64,000 nucleotides of DNA from an uncultured Sulfolobales archaeon (GCA_938073905.1 CALJEN010000002.1:1-64000), one strand, 5' to 3'. Shown: positions 34,273 through 42,877, numbered from the stretch's first letter. Numbers and translations: made by a program. Notes: generated by a model from the sequence alone, not told the origin.

Positions 34273-35025
34273 ATGACTATTACGAGAGACCTGCCCGCCG
34301 AGATCGGCAGGGCGCTCGCGAGGATCAGGAAGGCCCTGGGAGTCGAGAGTCTGGACTTCCTCATAGCCCAGTCGGAGGTCGAGGACGTCGGCGGGACCAA
34401 GGTCGTCGTCAAGAGGTTCTCCAGCGAGGTGGGTCTCCTGAAGTGGTTGCCGCCGGCGCTGCTGCTCAGAGCGAGCTACCCGTTCGCCCTCGCTCCGAGG
34501 GAGAGGCTTAGGCGGGAGCTGGAGTTCATGAGGTTCGGGGGCTGGCGGGGTCTCCGCGTGCCGAAGATCCTCAGCGTCGACGAGGGGGAGCTCATCATCG
34601 TCCGGGAGTTCGTCGAGGGGGAGCCCCTCAGGTGCGATAGGCCTGAGGACGTCGCTGTGCTGGGGAGAGTGCTGGCGGAGGTGCACGGCAGGGGCTTCAG
34701 CATGGGGGACGTGAAGCCGACGAACTTCCTGCTCAGCCAAGGGACACCCTACGTCGTGGACGCGGAGCAGTCCGCCCCCTCCAGGGATGACTGGAATAGC
34801 TGGGACCTAGCCGTAGCGTCCTTCTTCGTCTCCCTGACCAACTACGCGGAGACCTCCAGGTTCAGGGAGCTCTTCGGTGAGCTCTCCAAGGCCTACCTGG
34901 ACTCTGGTGGCAACCGGAGAGCTTACTGCGAGGTCCTCTCCCCCAAGAACGCTGCGGTGATAGCTTTCATGCCGCTGCCGCACCTGCTGGCCCTGACCGA
35001 GGTCAGGAGGGAGCTCTGCCGGTAG
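34273..35025 (+). CDS. Atypical RIO/Bud32/KdkA-like protein kinase
   Basis: This is a 250-residue protein with a kinase core: lysine in VVVKRF (Lys47), a helical segment RERLRRELEFMRF near residue 76, hinge IIVREFVEGEPL near 108, catalytic loop MGDVKPTNFL (Asp146, Lys148, Asn151), and metal site VVDAEQ (Asp163). The usual HGD is MGD and DFG is DAE, features seen in the Kdo/WaaP and Bud32-like side of the superfamily. The catalytic Asp, Asn and metal Asp remain, so activity is plausible. It lies 8 bases after the permease gene and probably shares its transcript. The substrate is unknown; it is not the Kae1-partner Bud32 by context. Confidence 0.75.
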   Translation: MTITRDLPAEIGRALARIRKALGVESLDFLIAQSEVEDVGGTKVVVKRFSSEVGLLKWLPPALLLRASYPFALAPRERLRRELEFMRFGGWRGLRVPKILSVDEGELIIVREFVEGEPLRCDRPEDVAVLGRVLAEVHGRGFSMGDVKPTNFLLSQGTPYVVDAEQSAPSRDDWNSWDLAVASFFVSLTNYAETSRFRELFGELSKAYLDSGGNRRAYCEVLSPKNAAVIAFMPLPHLLALTEVRRELCR

Positions 35026-35057
35026 GATCGAGGGGCTTCGAAGGAGCTGTCTTTGCG

Positions 35058-35066
35058 AAATTTATC
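35058..35066 (+). promoter_or_regulatory. TATA-like box of nadE
   Basis: AAATTTATC lies about 40 bases before ATG 35104, and GGAGGTG (35091-35097) is a strong ribosome-binding site. Both favour ATG 35104 over the ORF-track TTG 35053. Confidence 0.5.
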
Positions 35067-35103
35067 GCCGCTCTTCGAACAGTATTCAGAGGAGGTGGCG
35101 TCG

Positions 35104-35925
35104 ATGAGATCTCGCGTTCCCGAGTACCTCAGAATAGACCCGGAGAAAACCGCGAACTCCGTAGCGAGCTTCATCAGGGACTACGTCAATAGGAGCGGAG
35201 CCTCGGGAGTGGTCCTGGGCCTCAGCGGCGGAACGGACTCGGCGGTGCTGGCGGCGCTGGCGGTGGTGGCCCTGGGAGCGGACAGGGTCGCGGTTCTCGT
35301 GATGCCCGAGAGGGAGAGCTCGTCAGAGGACGTGGCGGACGCCGGGAAGGTGGCGGAGCTCCTGGGGCTCGAGCCCACGAAGATCGACATCACCGAGGGG
35401 GTGGAGTTCGTTCTGAAGTCCTTCGGAGAGTCCTACGGAAGCTCCCCGAGGCTGGCCAGAGCGAACGTCAAGGCCAGGCTCAGGATGGTGATGCTCTACT
35501 ACGTAGCCAACAAGACCGGCTCCCTGGTCCTCGGCTCCTCCAACAGGTCCGAGTGGCTCCTCGGCTACTTCACCAAGTGGGGCGACGGGGCCGCCGACCT
35601 CTACCCCCTCCTCGGCCTCTACAAGACCCAGGTCAGACAGCTGGGAGACCACCTGGGCCTCCCGGAGTCCATAGTCTGGAAGCCCTCGTCTCCGGGTCTC
35701 TGGCCCGGGCACCTGGCGTCCGAAGAGCTCGGCGCGGACTACGATGTGATCGACCCGATACTCTACCTCTACGTAGACAGGGGAATGGGGGTCGAGGAGG
35801 TCTCGAGGACCACCGGGATAGACCCGGAGCTCGTGAGGAGGATAGTCTCCAGAGTGTCGGCCGCCGAGCACAAGAGGAGGGTCATCGCGGGACCCTTCCC
35901 CGTCCCGGCTTCGCGGCAGCTGTAG
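35104..35925 (+). CDS. nadE: NH3-dependent NAD synthetase
   Basis: NadE amidates nicotinic acid adenine dinucleotide with ATP to give NAD. The 273-residue protein is the stand-alone synthetase domain without a fused glutaminase, so it should use ammonia or a separate donor. The pyrophosphatase loop is LSGGTDSAVL (residues 40-49). Further motifs are NVKARLRMVMLYYVAN near 120, LVLGSSNRSEWLLGYFTKWGDGAADLYPL near 140 and the KPSSPGLWPGH region. The start was moved to ATG 35104, supported by GGAGGTG at 35091 and the TATA-like box. Confidence 0.94.
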   Translation: MRSRVPEYLRIDPEKTANSVASFIRDYVNRSGASGVVLGLSGGTDSAVLAALAVVALGADRVAVLVMPERESSSEDVADAGKVAELLGLEPTKIDITEGVEFVLKSFGESYGSSPRLARANVKARLRMVMLYYVANKTGSLVLGSSNRSEWLLGYFTKWGDGAADLYPLLGLYKTQVRQLGDHLGLPESIVWKPSSPGLWPGHLASEELGADYDVIDPILYLYVDRGMGVEEVSRTTGIDPELVRRIVSRVSAAEHKRRVIAGPFPVPASRQL

Positions 35926-35940
35926 AGCGGGCGTGCGATA

Positions 35941-37089
35941 ATGTGGAGGGCTCTCTACTCCCTAGCCGCGACAATAAACACGGTCATGTGGGGCATATAC
36001 TTCCCATTTACGCGAAGGTACGTGGGGGTGGAGCTCGGCGGGGGCATCCAGTCTATCCTCCTCATAACTGGGCTCGAGTGGCTCTACGTCTTCTTTGCCC
36101 CGGCAGCGGGTAGGCTCTCCGGACGTCTGGGCGAGCGCGGAAGCATCCTGTTGGGGACCCTCGGGGCGGTGCCGCTCATCGCATCGGTCTTCCTGAGAGA
36201 CCCCGTATCCTTGGCCCTGACCCTGAGCCTCTCGTCACTGGGCTGGTCCATCACGTGGCCCGTAGTAGTGTCGGTAGTGCTCGCTGGAGCCGGTGGGAGG
36301 TTCGGTAGAGCTTACAGCGTCTTCACAATAGGCACGGGGCTTGGGTTCGGCATCGGCTCATCAGCGATGGGACTCCTCTACTACGCTGGAGGGCCTGGGT
36401 TCGTGCTCCTCTCGTGCGCTTTCCTCTACGTACTGACCTACGCGATATTCTACGCGTTCTACCCGCAGGAGGTCCGGAGGGGCGAGAGTGAGCGCGAGGG
36501 GAGAGACCCAGCGGTTCCCTGGGCGCGCGCGGCGGGCTACGCCCTCGCCGCATACACCCTCCTGGTCTTCTGCAGGGAGGCGTACTACTCTGTGGCCCCG
36601 GTGAAGCTCAGCACCGACATCGCGAGGGTGCTCCCCGATGCTCCCGAGGAGGCTCAGTACGTAGCCTTCGGCATCCTGTACGCCGGGATCACGTCTCTCC
36701 TGTCCATCCCGGCGAGGGTCGTGTACGGCTTGCTAGCGGACAGGCACGACCCCCGCCTGCTCCTGGTGTCCTCGTTCCCCCTGTACGTAGCGGTCTACTG
36801 GGCGTTCGTACTGCTCGAGGGGGTGGCCTCCATCGTGGTGTGGCAGTTGCCCCTCTACCCGATGGTGGACACCTCGGTAAACGTCCTCCTAGCCAGACAC
36901 TCCGGCGAGCGCGAGAGGGCTCACGCACTGGGGGTAGGACTGGCCCTCAGCGCGGTGGGCGGGCTGAGTGTGATGCCCCTCGCGGCCTATCCGGACGTAG
37001 ACCCGACCACCGTGGGCTCCCTGATAACGGTCGTAGCCGTCTTCGGGCTGTCTCTGATGCTCTTCGACCTCCTGAGGCGGAGAACGTGA
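35941..37089 (+). CDS. Major facilitator superfamily transporter
   Basis: This is a 382-residue membrane protein with about 11-12 hydrophobic helices, arranged as two halves around a charged loop at residues about 180-195 (VRRGESEREGRDP). The loop after helix 2 carries GRLSGRLGERGSILLG, and the second half has RVVYGLLADRHDPRLLL, both matching the MFS G-x-x-x-D-R/K loop. The substrate cannot be predicted. It starts 15 bases after the nadE stop and is probably co-transcribed with it. Confidence 0.8.
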   Translation: MWRALYSLAATINTVMWGIYFPFTRRYVGVELGGGIQSILLITGLEWLYVFFAPAAGRLSGRLGERGSILLGTLGAVPLIASVFLRDPVSLALTLSLSSLGWSITWPVVVSVVLAGAGGRFGRAYSVFTIGTGLGFGIGSSAMGLLYYAGGPGFVLLSCAFLYVLTYAIFYAFYPQEVRRGESEREGRDPAVPWARAAGYALAAYTLLVFCREAYYSVAPVKLSTDIARVLPDAPEEAQYVAFGILYAGITSLLSIPARVVYGLLADRHDPRLLLVSSFPLYVAVYWAFVLLEGVASIVVWQLPLYPMVDTSVNVLLARHSGERERAHALGVGLALSAVGGLSVMPLAAYPDVDPTTVGSLITVVAVFGLSLMLFDLLRRRT

Positions 37090-37149
37090 GAGGTGCGAGG
37101 CCGGGGCGAGACCTGGAGCCCGGCCCCGGTCGCTCCCCCAGACCCCACC

Positions 37150-37158
37150 TTATTATAT
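37150..37158 (+). promoter_or_regulatory. TATA box before the cyclo-ligase-like gene
   Basis: TTATTATAT lies about 40 bases before ATG 37194 and supports trimming the longer track ORF (start 36840) to that ATG. Confidence 0.5.
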
Positions 37159-37193
37159 CCACTCCCCGAGCAGCTCGGGGTTGGCCCGACAGA

Positions 37194-37949
37194 ATGACCT
37201 GGAGGTCCTATAGAGAGGAGCTCAGGCGCAGGGTGTGGCGGTTCATGGAGGAGACAAACGTGGCCTCGTTCCCGAGACCTGTCTACGGGAGGATACCCAA
37301 CTTCGTCGGGGCCGAGGTGGCCGCGGCCAGGCTAGCGGAGTCCGGGGAGTTCAGGAGGGCCAGGGTCGTGAAGGTGAACCCGGACGCTCCCCAGAGGGGG
37401 GTCAGGGAGGCCGTCCTGAGGGCGGGGAAGCTCCTGGTAGTGCCCACCCCGAGGATCTCCAGGGGCTTCCTCCTCCTAGACCCCAGGAGAGTGCCGGGCT
37501 GGCTGCACTCGGCGGCCTCCACCATACAGGGCTCCTTCAGATACGGGATCGGGGTGGAGCCGGACGAGCTGCCGGAGGTCGACCTGGTCGTAGCCGGGTC
37601 CGTAGTGGTCAACAGGTACGGCGAGAGGCTGGGGAAGGGAGAGGGCTACTCGGAGATAGAGTACGGAGTGTTGGTCGAGTACGGGAAGCTGTCCGAGGAC
37701 GTACCGGTGTTCACGACCGTTCACGACGTCCAGGTGGTCGAGGACAGGATCGAGCTTGCTCCCTGGGACATAACGGTCGACGCGGTCTTCACGCCGACAA
37801 GAGAGATCAGGTGCGAGGGCGAGAGGAGGAGGCCCGGGGGCCTCCTGTGGGAGTACCTGGATCCCGAGAAGGTGGACTCCATCCCCATCCTAAAGAAGCT
37901 GGCCGAGAAGAGGGCCCTCTCCTCGAACCCTCCCGCTGAGCGGGTGTGA
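37194..37949 (+). CDS. 5-formyltetrahydrofolate cyclo-ligase family protein
   Basis: This is a 251-residue member of the MTHFS/COG0212 family. The characterised enzyme converts 5-formyl-THF to 5,10-methenyl-THF with ATP. Visible features are an N-terminal helical start with FPRPVYGRIPNFVGAE near residue 26, VVPTPRISRGFLLLDP near 83, and the glycine-rich LGKGEGYSEIEYG near 145, matching the family G-x-G-x-G-Y-Y-D block with changes. Archaeal members may serve another role, such as thiamine-linked or C1-carrier metabolism, so the exact reaction is uncertain. ATG 37194 is supported by the TATA box at 37150. Confidence 0.72.
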   Translation: MTWRSYREELRRRVWRFMEETNVASFPRPVYGRIPNFVGAEVAAARLAESGEFRRARVVKVNPDAPQRGVREAVLRAGKLLVVPTPRISRGFLLLDPRRVPGWLHSAASTIQGSFRYGIGVEPDELPEVDLVVAGSVVVNRYGERLGKGEGYSEIEYGVLVEYGKLSEDVPVFTTVHDVQVVEDRIELAPWDITVDAVFTPTREIRCEGERRRPGGLLWEYLDPEKVDSIPILKKLAEKRALSSNPPAERV

Positions 37950-38216
37950 GCTTCCCCTTCCGGGCTAGAGCCTGCGAGTCCCTCTCGAGCCGAGGCTGAC
38001 GGTGGCAGGTAGGGTCGCTCACGGCCGCAGCGCTTGGCGCGTGCGGTAAACGCCGCAGCACGAGTGACGGTGCGCAAAGGCGTCCAGGGCCCGGGGACGT
38101 GGTCGCGAGCTTGAGTCCAGTCTCAGCGCGTTTCACGTTCTACCAGAGTAGTCGGGTGAGGAGCGTGGCAGGTAATATAGTCTGGTGCCCGATCCCTGGA
38201 GTGGAGGTGCTGCCGG

Positions 38217-38726
38217 TTGAGCTACGGCTACTGCGAGACGTGCGGGAGGCCGGTGCCGAGGCGCGAGCTGAGAGTGATCTACGTAGAGAGCGTGAGGCTC
38301 TCCGTCTGCCCGTCCTGCTACACCAGGCTCTCCAGGAGGGACGTGGCGCGGGAGATGGAGGAGGTCTCCAGGGCTCGCCAGCAGAGGCCGGTGCCCGGGA
38401 CCGAGAGGAGACCCGAGGAGAGGATCCTCGAGGAGTACGAGGTGGTTCCGGACTACGCGGAGAGAGTCCGCCAGGCCAGGGAGAGGCTGGGCCTGACCCA
38501 GAAGGCCCTCGCGGAGATGGTAAAGGAGAGCGAGGGCACGATAAAGAGGATCGAGTCCGGGAGACTGGTGCCCACGATAGCCCTGGCCAGGAAGCTCGAG
38601 AGCGTCCTGTCGGTAAAGCTCCTCGAGCCCGCCGTAGACGCGGAGCAGGCTCGCCTCCCGAGCCCGACCAAGATGAGGGAGCTCACCCTGGGCGACGTAG
38701 TCTCGCTGAAGAAGCGTGAGAAGTAG
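38217..38726 (+). CDS. Archaeal multiprotein bridging factor 1 (MBF1)
   Basis: This is a 169-residue protein with an N-terminal zinc ribbon (YCETCGRPV near residue 5 and CPSC near 31), a linker, and a C-terminal helix-turn-helix (YAERVRQARERLGLTQKALAEMVKESEGTIKRIESGR, residues about 79-115). This is the domain order of archaeal MBF1, a TBP-linked or ribosome-associated regulator. The TTG start has GGAGGTG at 38202-38208. The hflX start directly follows its TAG stop. The 267-base gap upstream (37950-38216) holds no gene that I can see. Confidence 0.88.
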   Translation: MSYGYCETCGRPVPRRELRVIYVESVRLSVCPSCYTRLSRRDVAREMEEVSRARQQRPVPGTERRPEERILEEYEVVPDYAERVRQARERLGLTQKALAEMVKESEGTIKRIESGRLVPTIALARKLESVLSVKLLEPAVDAEQARLPSPTKMRELTLGDVVSLKKREK

Positions 38727-39869
38727 TTGAGCTCGGTACTGCTCGTCGCTAGAGAGAGGGACCTGGCGGAGGCTCTGGAGCTCGCGAGGACAGTCCACGG
38801 CAGCGTAGAGGTCGTGAGGCTCCCGGACAGGTACAGGGCCTCCACGTCCACCTACCTCACTCCCAAGTGGCTGGAGGTGGTCAGGAGGGAGCTCGAGGGG
38901 GGGCGCTACGAGAAGGTCTACGTCTACGACACCCTCAGCCCGAGACACGTGAGCCACCTCATGAAGGAGCTCCGGGTGCCCGTCGAGGACAGGGTCATGC
39001 TGATCCTCGCCGTGCTGGCCGAGCACGCGGGGTCGAGGGAGGCGAAGATGCAGATAGAGATGGCCAGGCTGAGGCACCAGATCCCCCTGCTCAGGGACTG
39101 GATAAACAGGGCGAAGCTGGGAGAGCTCCCGGGCTTCCTCGGTCCCGGAGGCTACGCGCTGGACGCCTACTACGCTCACGTGAGGAAGAGGATGAGCAGG
39201 CTGCGCAGGGAGCTGGAGAGGCTGAGGAGGATCAGGGAGCGCGAGAGGGCTAGGAGGGAGGAGGCCGGGCTAGTCCACGTAGCCATAGCCGGCTACACGA
39301 ACGCGGGCAAGACCACCCTCTTCAACGCTCTGACGGGCGAGAGCAGGGCCACGGGACCCGAGCTGCTGACCACGACGTCGACGAAGGCGAAGATGGTTCC
39401 CATCGACGGGCTGAGAGCGGTCTTCATAGACACTATAGGGTTCATAAGGGACATACCGCCGGAGATAGTCGAGGCGTTCTACGCGACCCTGAGGGAGATC
39501 TCGTCGGCATCTGCTGTCGTGCTGATCATGGACGCATCCGACGGGGAGGATGTGTTCAGGGTGAAGCTGCGCGAGTCCCTCAAGATCCTAACGAACATAG
39601 GCTACGTCGGTAAGCCTCTCCTCGTGACCCTGAACAAGCTGGACCTCGTAGACTCATCCAGGATAGCCAGGCTGAGGGAGCTCGCGGAGTCCGAGGTGAG
39701 GAGCGACCTGTGGCCCTACAGGGTGATCGGCATCTCCGCCCTCAGGAGGGTGAATCTCGACTCCCTCAAGAGCGCCCTGCTCGATGTTCTCGGGAACGCG
39801 AGAGCTCTCCCGCAGACGGGAGGCCCGGGAGAGCGCGCGGCGGGACCCCGGGCCTCCCCCGCAGGCTAG
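38727..39869 (+). CDS. hflX: GTPase HflX
   Basis: HflX is a ribosome-associated GTPase of the Obg-HflX group. The 380-residue protein has an N-terminal domain and a long charged coiled coil (LRRELERLRRIRERERARR, residues about 155-175). The G domain follows, with G1 GYTNAGKTTLFNALTG near 190, G2 TTTSTK, G3 DTIGFI near 235 and G4 NKLD near 306. The glycine-rich HflX motif appears as LPGFLGPGGYALD near 134. The last about 25 residues are low-complexity. The TTG start follows the mbf1 stop directly, suggesting joint expression. Confidence 0.93.
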   Translation: MSSVLLVARERDLAEALELARTVHGSVEVVRLPDRYRASTSTYLTPKWLEVVRRELEGGRYEKVYVYDTLSPRHVSHLMKELRVPVEDRVMLILAVLAEHAGSREAKMQIEMARLRHQIPLLRDWINRAKLGELPGFLGPGGYALDAYYAHVRKRMSRLRRELERLRRIRERERARREEAGLVHVAIAGYTNAGKTTLFNALTGESRATGPELLTTTSTKAKMVPIDGLRAVFIDTIGFIRDIPPEIVEAFYATLREISSASAVVLIMDASDGEDVFRVKLRESLKILTNIGYVGKPLLVTLNKLDLVDSSRIARLRELAESEVRSDLWPYRVIGISALRRVNLDSLKSALLDVLGNARALPQTGGPGERAAGPRASPAG

Positions 39870-39920
39870 GAGCCGCGGAGTCCGATCCCCCGACCCCCGG
39901 CAGCGTCTCTCTAGCCCGCT

Positions 39921-39944
39921 CGCGCTCGACGGGTCGAGCGCGAC
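39921..39944. terminator. 11-bp inverted repeat between convergent hflX and ecfT
   Basis: TCGCGCTCGAC-GG-GTCGAGCGCGA is a perfect 11-bp inverted repeat located 52 bases after the hflX stop and before the ecfT stop on the other strand. The position suits a bidirectional terminator. Confidence 0.45.
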
Positions 39945-40013
39945 GCGACCGCGAGGGTCTACTGACTCGGATGAGTGTGTTGTCAGGGATGGGTGCCGAC
40001 CCCCATCAGTCCG

Positions 40014-40045
40014 GAAGACCTAGTGCTGCGGGGCGGTGCCGAGCT
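40014..40045. repeat. 32-bp repeat, left copy
   Basis: The sequence begins GAAGACCTAGTGCTGCGG and matches 27 of 32 positions with 44902-44933, in the same orientation. The two copies bracket the ecfT-ecfA-ecfS-TatD-EamA segment. Both can be read as E-D-L-V-L-R followed by a short divergent tail, so they may be gene remnants. Confidence 0.4.
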
Positions 40046-40067
40046 GAGCGGTAGAGCCGGGGCTCCA

Positions 40068-40775
40068 CTACAGAAGCGCGTACGCGAGCGACACCAGGAT
40101 CGCGGGGACCAGCATCAACGGGTCTCTCCTCGAGACCAGCTTCGGCTTGGGGGCCGGAGGGATTCCGTGGATGTAGAGAGCCTCGGCCACCTGCCTGCTG
40201 TTCAGCACGGAGTCCACCACGAGGGGCTTGACCAGCGCGGCGATCCTCCTCCTCCCGAGCTTGAGCTTCGCTACTACGTAGGCCTCCGAGAACGATACGA
40301 GGGTCGTGGGTAGCTGAGACATAGCTACCGCGAACATCTCCGAGTAGCGCTCGAGCCCCAGCCCCCGCAGGAGGAGCCTCATCTCCCCTACGGTCAGCAG
40401 CTGGAACACGAGGGTCAGGGCTATCACTATGCTGGCCATCCGGAGGGTCCTGGTGACGAGCACCGCGGCGTCCGAGGGCTCGAAGCCGAGGAGCGCGGAC
40501 AGCAGGTTCAGCGCGAAGCCTAGGACTAGGAAGAGCCCGACGAGCCTGAGGACTCCCAGCAGCCTCCTGGAGCCGGCTAGGTAAGTCACGAGGACTGCCT
40601 CGTAAGCCAGTGCCGCCGCGGTCTGGACTAGCGGTATCCTAGACCCGGGCACCACGTAGGGGAGGGAGAGTGAAGAGAGGAGGAGCAGGGGGGTGAGGAC
40701 TCTGGTCACCAGTCCGAACTCCCCGACCCTCTCCGACGCCAGAAACGCGTAGGCGAAGTCCCTGACGAGAGACAT
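40068..40775 (-). CDS. ecfT: ECF transporter transmembrane subunit EcfT
   Basis: This is a 235-residue membrane protein with about five helices, the T component that links the substrate-binding S subunit to the ATPases in vitamin or metal ECF importers. The coupling-helix area reads RQVAEALYIHGIP near residue 200; the usual family motif is A-R-G, and here the alanine and glycine are kept but the arginine is not evident. It is the last gene of an S-A-T operon on the minus strand; its ATG overlaps the stop of the ATPase gene by one base. Confidence 0.82.
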   Translation of the reverse strand: MSLVRDFAYAFLASERVGEFGLVTRVLTPLLLLSSLSLPYVVPGSRIPLVQTAAALAYEAVLVTYLAGSRRLLGVLRLVGLFLVLGFALNLLSALLGFEPSDAAVLVTRTLRMASIVIALTLVFQLLTVGEMRLLLRGLGLERYSEMFAVAMSQLPTTLVSFSEAYVVAKLKLGRRRIAALVKPLVVDSVLNSRQVAEALYIHGIPPAPKPKLVSRRDPLMLVPAILVSLAYALL

Positions 40776-42244
40776 CAGGCTACACCGTATATCCCCAGCT
40801 CCCTACACCTCTCGGCGGCACTCACCACCTCCGGGTCCACTCCGGGTCTGATGGCTGACAGGAGACCCTCCCTGAGCTCGTACACCCTGACCGAAGGCAG
40901 TGAGGATAGCATTGACAGAGTCTCCTTGTTGCTGACCGTGAGGATCTTGGGGACCTTCACGTCCGCGAGGAGCCTGGCTAGGGAGAGCCTGTCGGCGTAG
41001 GTCAGGCCGGTGAACGGCTCGTCGAGGAGGAGAACCACTTCGTCCTCCACAGACATTGCTATGGAGAGAGCGGCCCTCACCGCTTGGCCCCAGGAGAGGT
41101 TGAAGGGGGACGCCTCCGCGTCCAGGTCTGCCCCAAGGCTCTTCAGAGTCCTCAGACCCCTCTCCAGGCACCCTCCCCCCGCCCTCCGGGAGCAGACTAC
41201 CTCCAGCTCCCTCCTCAGGCTCTCCTCGGTGAAGAACAGGTAGACATTCTGCGGGAGGTAGACGGCTCTCACCCCCGGAGCCCTCTCGACCCTCCCCCTC
41301 TCGGGAACTAGGTACCCGGACAGCAGCTTGAGCAGGGTCGACTTCCCGCTCCCGTTCTGACCGAAGACGACTACGGTGTCCCCCCGGCTCTCCACGCTGA
41401 GGCTAGCTCCCCTGAGGAGCCAGGCGCTGTCCCTCTCGTACCTGAACCAGACGTCCTCCGCTCTCAGCACTGGCTCGCCGCCCCCGGGGCTCTCCGCGGA
41501 GCTTCTCTCGGACCGGCTAGGGAGCGCGAGCTTCCTCGGGTGCCTGAGCTCTCCGTGCTCCAGCGGGCTCAGAGTCCCGCTCCTCAGGACGAACACCCTG
41601 CTGGCGAGGTCTAGTAGACCCAGGAACCTGTGCTCCAAGACCAGGAGGGCCTTCCCCATAGACCTCAGAGTGATCAAGACCTCCCTGAGCTCCTCCAGCC
41701 CCTCGTCGTCCAGCCACATCAGCGGCTCATCCAGGATGACCACCTCGGGGTCCCAGACCATCGCTTTGGCTATGGCCGCTCTCCTCAGCTGACCCCCGGA
41801 GAGCTCGAAGAACCTCCTGCCGAGCAGCCCCTCCAGCTTGAAGGTGCTCACGACCCTCTTGAAGACCCTTCCGCCTCTCTCGGCGCCGTGTATGGCCGTG
41901 GAGATGTAGTAGAGGTCTAGCCCCACTCTGTGCTCTAGGAAGTGGGTGTAGGCGTTCTGGTTCACGACCTGCAAGGCCCTCCGCAGCTCGTCGAGCGCCA
42001 GGTCTCGGACTCTCCTGCCGCTGACCACGACCTCGCCCCTCATCTCGCCACCGTAGACCCAGACCCCCACTCCGGTCAGAGACCTCAGAAGAGTCGTTTT
42101 GCCGGAACCGCTCGCACCGAGAACGAGAACGACCTCGCCGCGACCTACGGACAGGCTCACTCCCCGCAGTACCCAGTCGGAGGAGGGGTACCTGAACCAG
42201 AGGTCCCTGACGACCAGGGGCGCGTCGACCGGTGGGCTCTCCAA
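40775..42244 (-). CDS. ecfA: Fused double-domain ECF ATPase
   Basis: This is a 489-residue fusion of two ABC ATPase domains, a common archaeal form of EcfA/EcfA'. Domain 1 has Walker A GASGSGKTTLL (residues 43-53), signature ELSGGQLRRAAIA and Walker B VVILDEPLMWL. Domain 2 (from about residue 260) has Walker A GQNGSGKSTLLKLL, signature NLSWGQAVRAAL and Walker B VLLLDEPFTGL. The second signature has W for the first G of LSGGQ, an asymmetry of uncertain effect. The gene lies 8 bases after the S-component gene and overlaps ecfT. Confidence 0.92.
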   Translation of the reverse strand: MESPPVDAPLVVRDLWFRYPSSDWVLRGVSLSVGRGEVVLVLGASGSGKTTLLRSLTGVGVWVYGGEMRGEVVVSGRRVRDLALDELRRALQVVNQNAYTHFLEHRVGLDLYYISTAIHGAERGGRVFKRVVSTFKLEGLLGRRFFELSGGQLRRAAIAKAMVWDPEVVILDEPLMWLDDEGLEELREVLITLRSMGKALLVLEHRFLGLLDLASRVFVLRSGTLSPLEHGELRHPRKLALPSRSERSSAESPGGGEPVLRAEDVWFRYERDSAWLLRGASLSVESRGDTVVVFGQNGSGKSTLLKLLSGYLVPERGRVERAPGVRAVYLPQNVYLFFTEESLRRELEVVCSRRAGGGCLERGLRTLKSLGADLDAEASPFNLSWGQAVRAALSIAMSVEDEVVLLLDEPFTGLTYADRLSLARLLADVKVPKILTVSNKETLSMLSSLPSVRVYELREGLLSAIRPGVDPEVVSAAERCRELGIYGVA

Positions 42245-42252
42245 CTACGCTA

Positions 42253-42849
42253 TCACCGGACGCTGCCCGGGAGGGCACCGAACGTCTTCGAGACCACCCT
42301 AAACACCTCGACGCTCAGCGCTCCGACGTAGGAGGCCGTCACTAGGTTGAAGACCGCGACGTGCGGGAGCAGGGCGACGGTGGCCGCGTACGCCTTCTCG
42401 AAGCTGAAGCCGTAAGTTAGGACGAGCCAGTAGGGTGCGACCAGGTAGTTGCAGAGCATCATGGCGAGAGCTCTGCTCACCATCCCCAGAGCTACAGGCA
42501 GAAGGCGGTGCGCTAGGCCCCTCCTCTGGTACAATCGCCTGTACGCGTAGACTAAGGGCAAGAAGGTGGACGCCTCGGCGATGACCTTCATGCCGGCACC
42601 GACGAAGTCGGCGCCCATCAGCTGGAGCCCCACGAAGACTACGGGTAGGGCGGCTGCGGAGGCCCTCAGCGAGTAGAGAGCGAGGACTGCCAGGGGTATT
42701 CCCGTGCCGTCGAATTTGAGGAAGGGGGCGGGAGGGTATGGGAGCTTGAACAGGTGGAGCACGAGGGCCAGGGCCGTCAGCGTAGCGCCCAGAGACAGCT
42801 CTAGGAGTCCCTTGGTCGACCCCGGAGGCTCCACCCTTCGGACGCTCAT
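42253..42849 (-). CDS. ECF transporter substrate-binding (S) component, possibly riboflavin type
   Basis: This is the true gene inside the longer track ORF, trimmed to ATG 42849 (198 residues, about six helices). Its position directly before ecfA and ecfT marks it as the S subunit. The stretch PFLKFDGTGIPLAVLALYSLRA near residue 40, with a later GAGMKVIAEASTFLPL, recalls RibU (riboflavin) S components. The substrate call is tentative; other vitamins or queuosine-type precursors are possible. Because the operon has its own ATPase and T unit, it is a dedicated (group I) transporter. Confidence 0.7.
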   Translation of the reverse strand: MSVRRVEPPGSTKGLLELSLGATLTALALVLHLFKLPYPPAPFLKFDGTGIPLAVLALYSLRASAAALPVVFVGLQLMGADFVGAGMKVIAEASTFLPLVYAYRRLYQRRGLAHRLLPVALGMVSRALAMMLCNYLVAPYWLVLTYGFSFEKAYAATVALLPHVAVFNLVTASYVGALSVEVFRVVSKTFGALPGSVR

Positions 42850-42877
42850 GGCGTTTCCCCGCGGTGGGTTATGTGTC

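Noticed and set aside
37950-38216. Possible RNA gene between the cyclo-ligase-like gene and mbf1
   Set aside because: Several GC-rich complementary strings occur but there is no strong promoter at the left end and no tRNA or guide-RNA features; the right end holds only the mbf1 promoter and ribosome-binding site.
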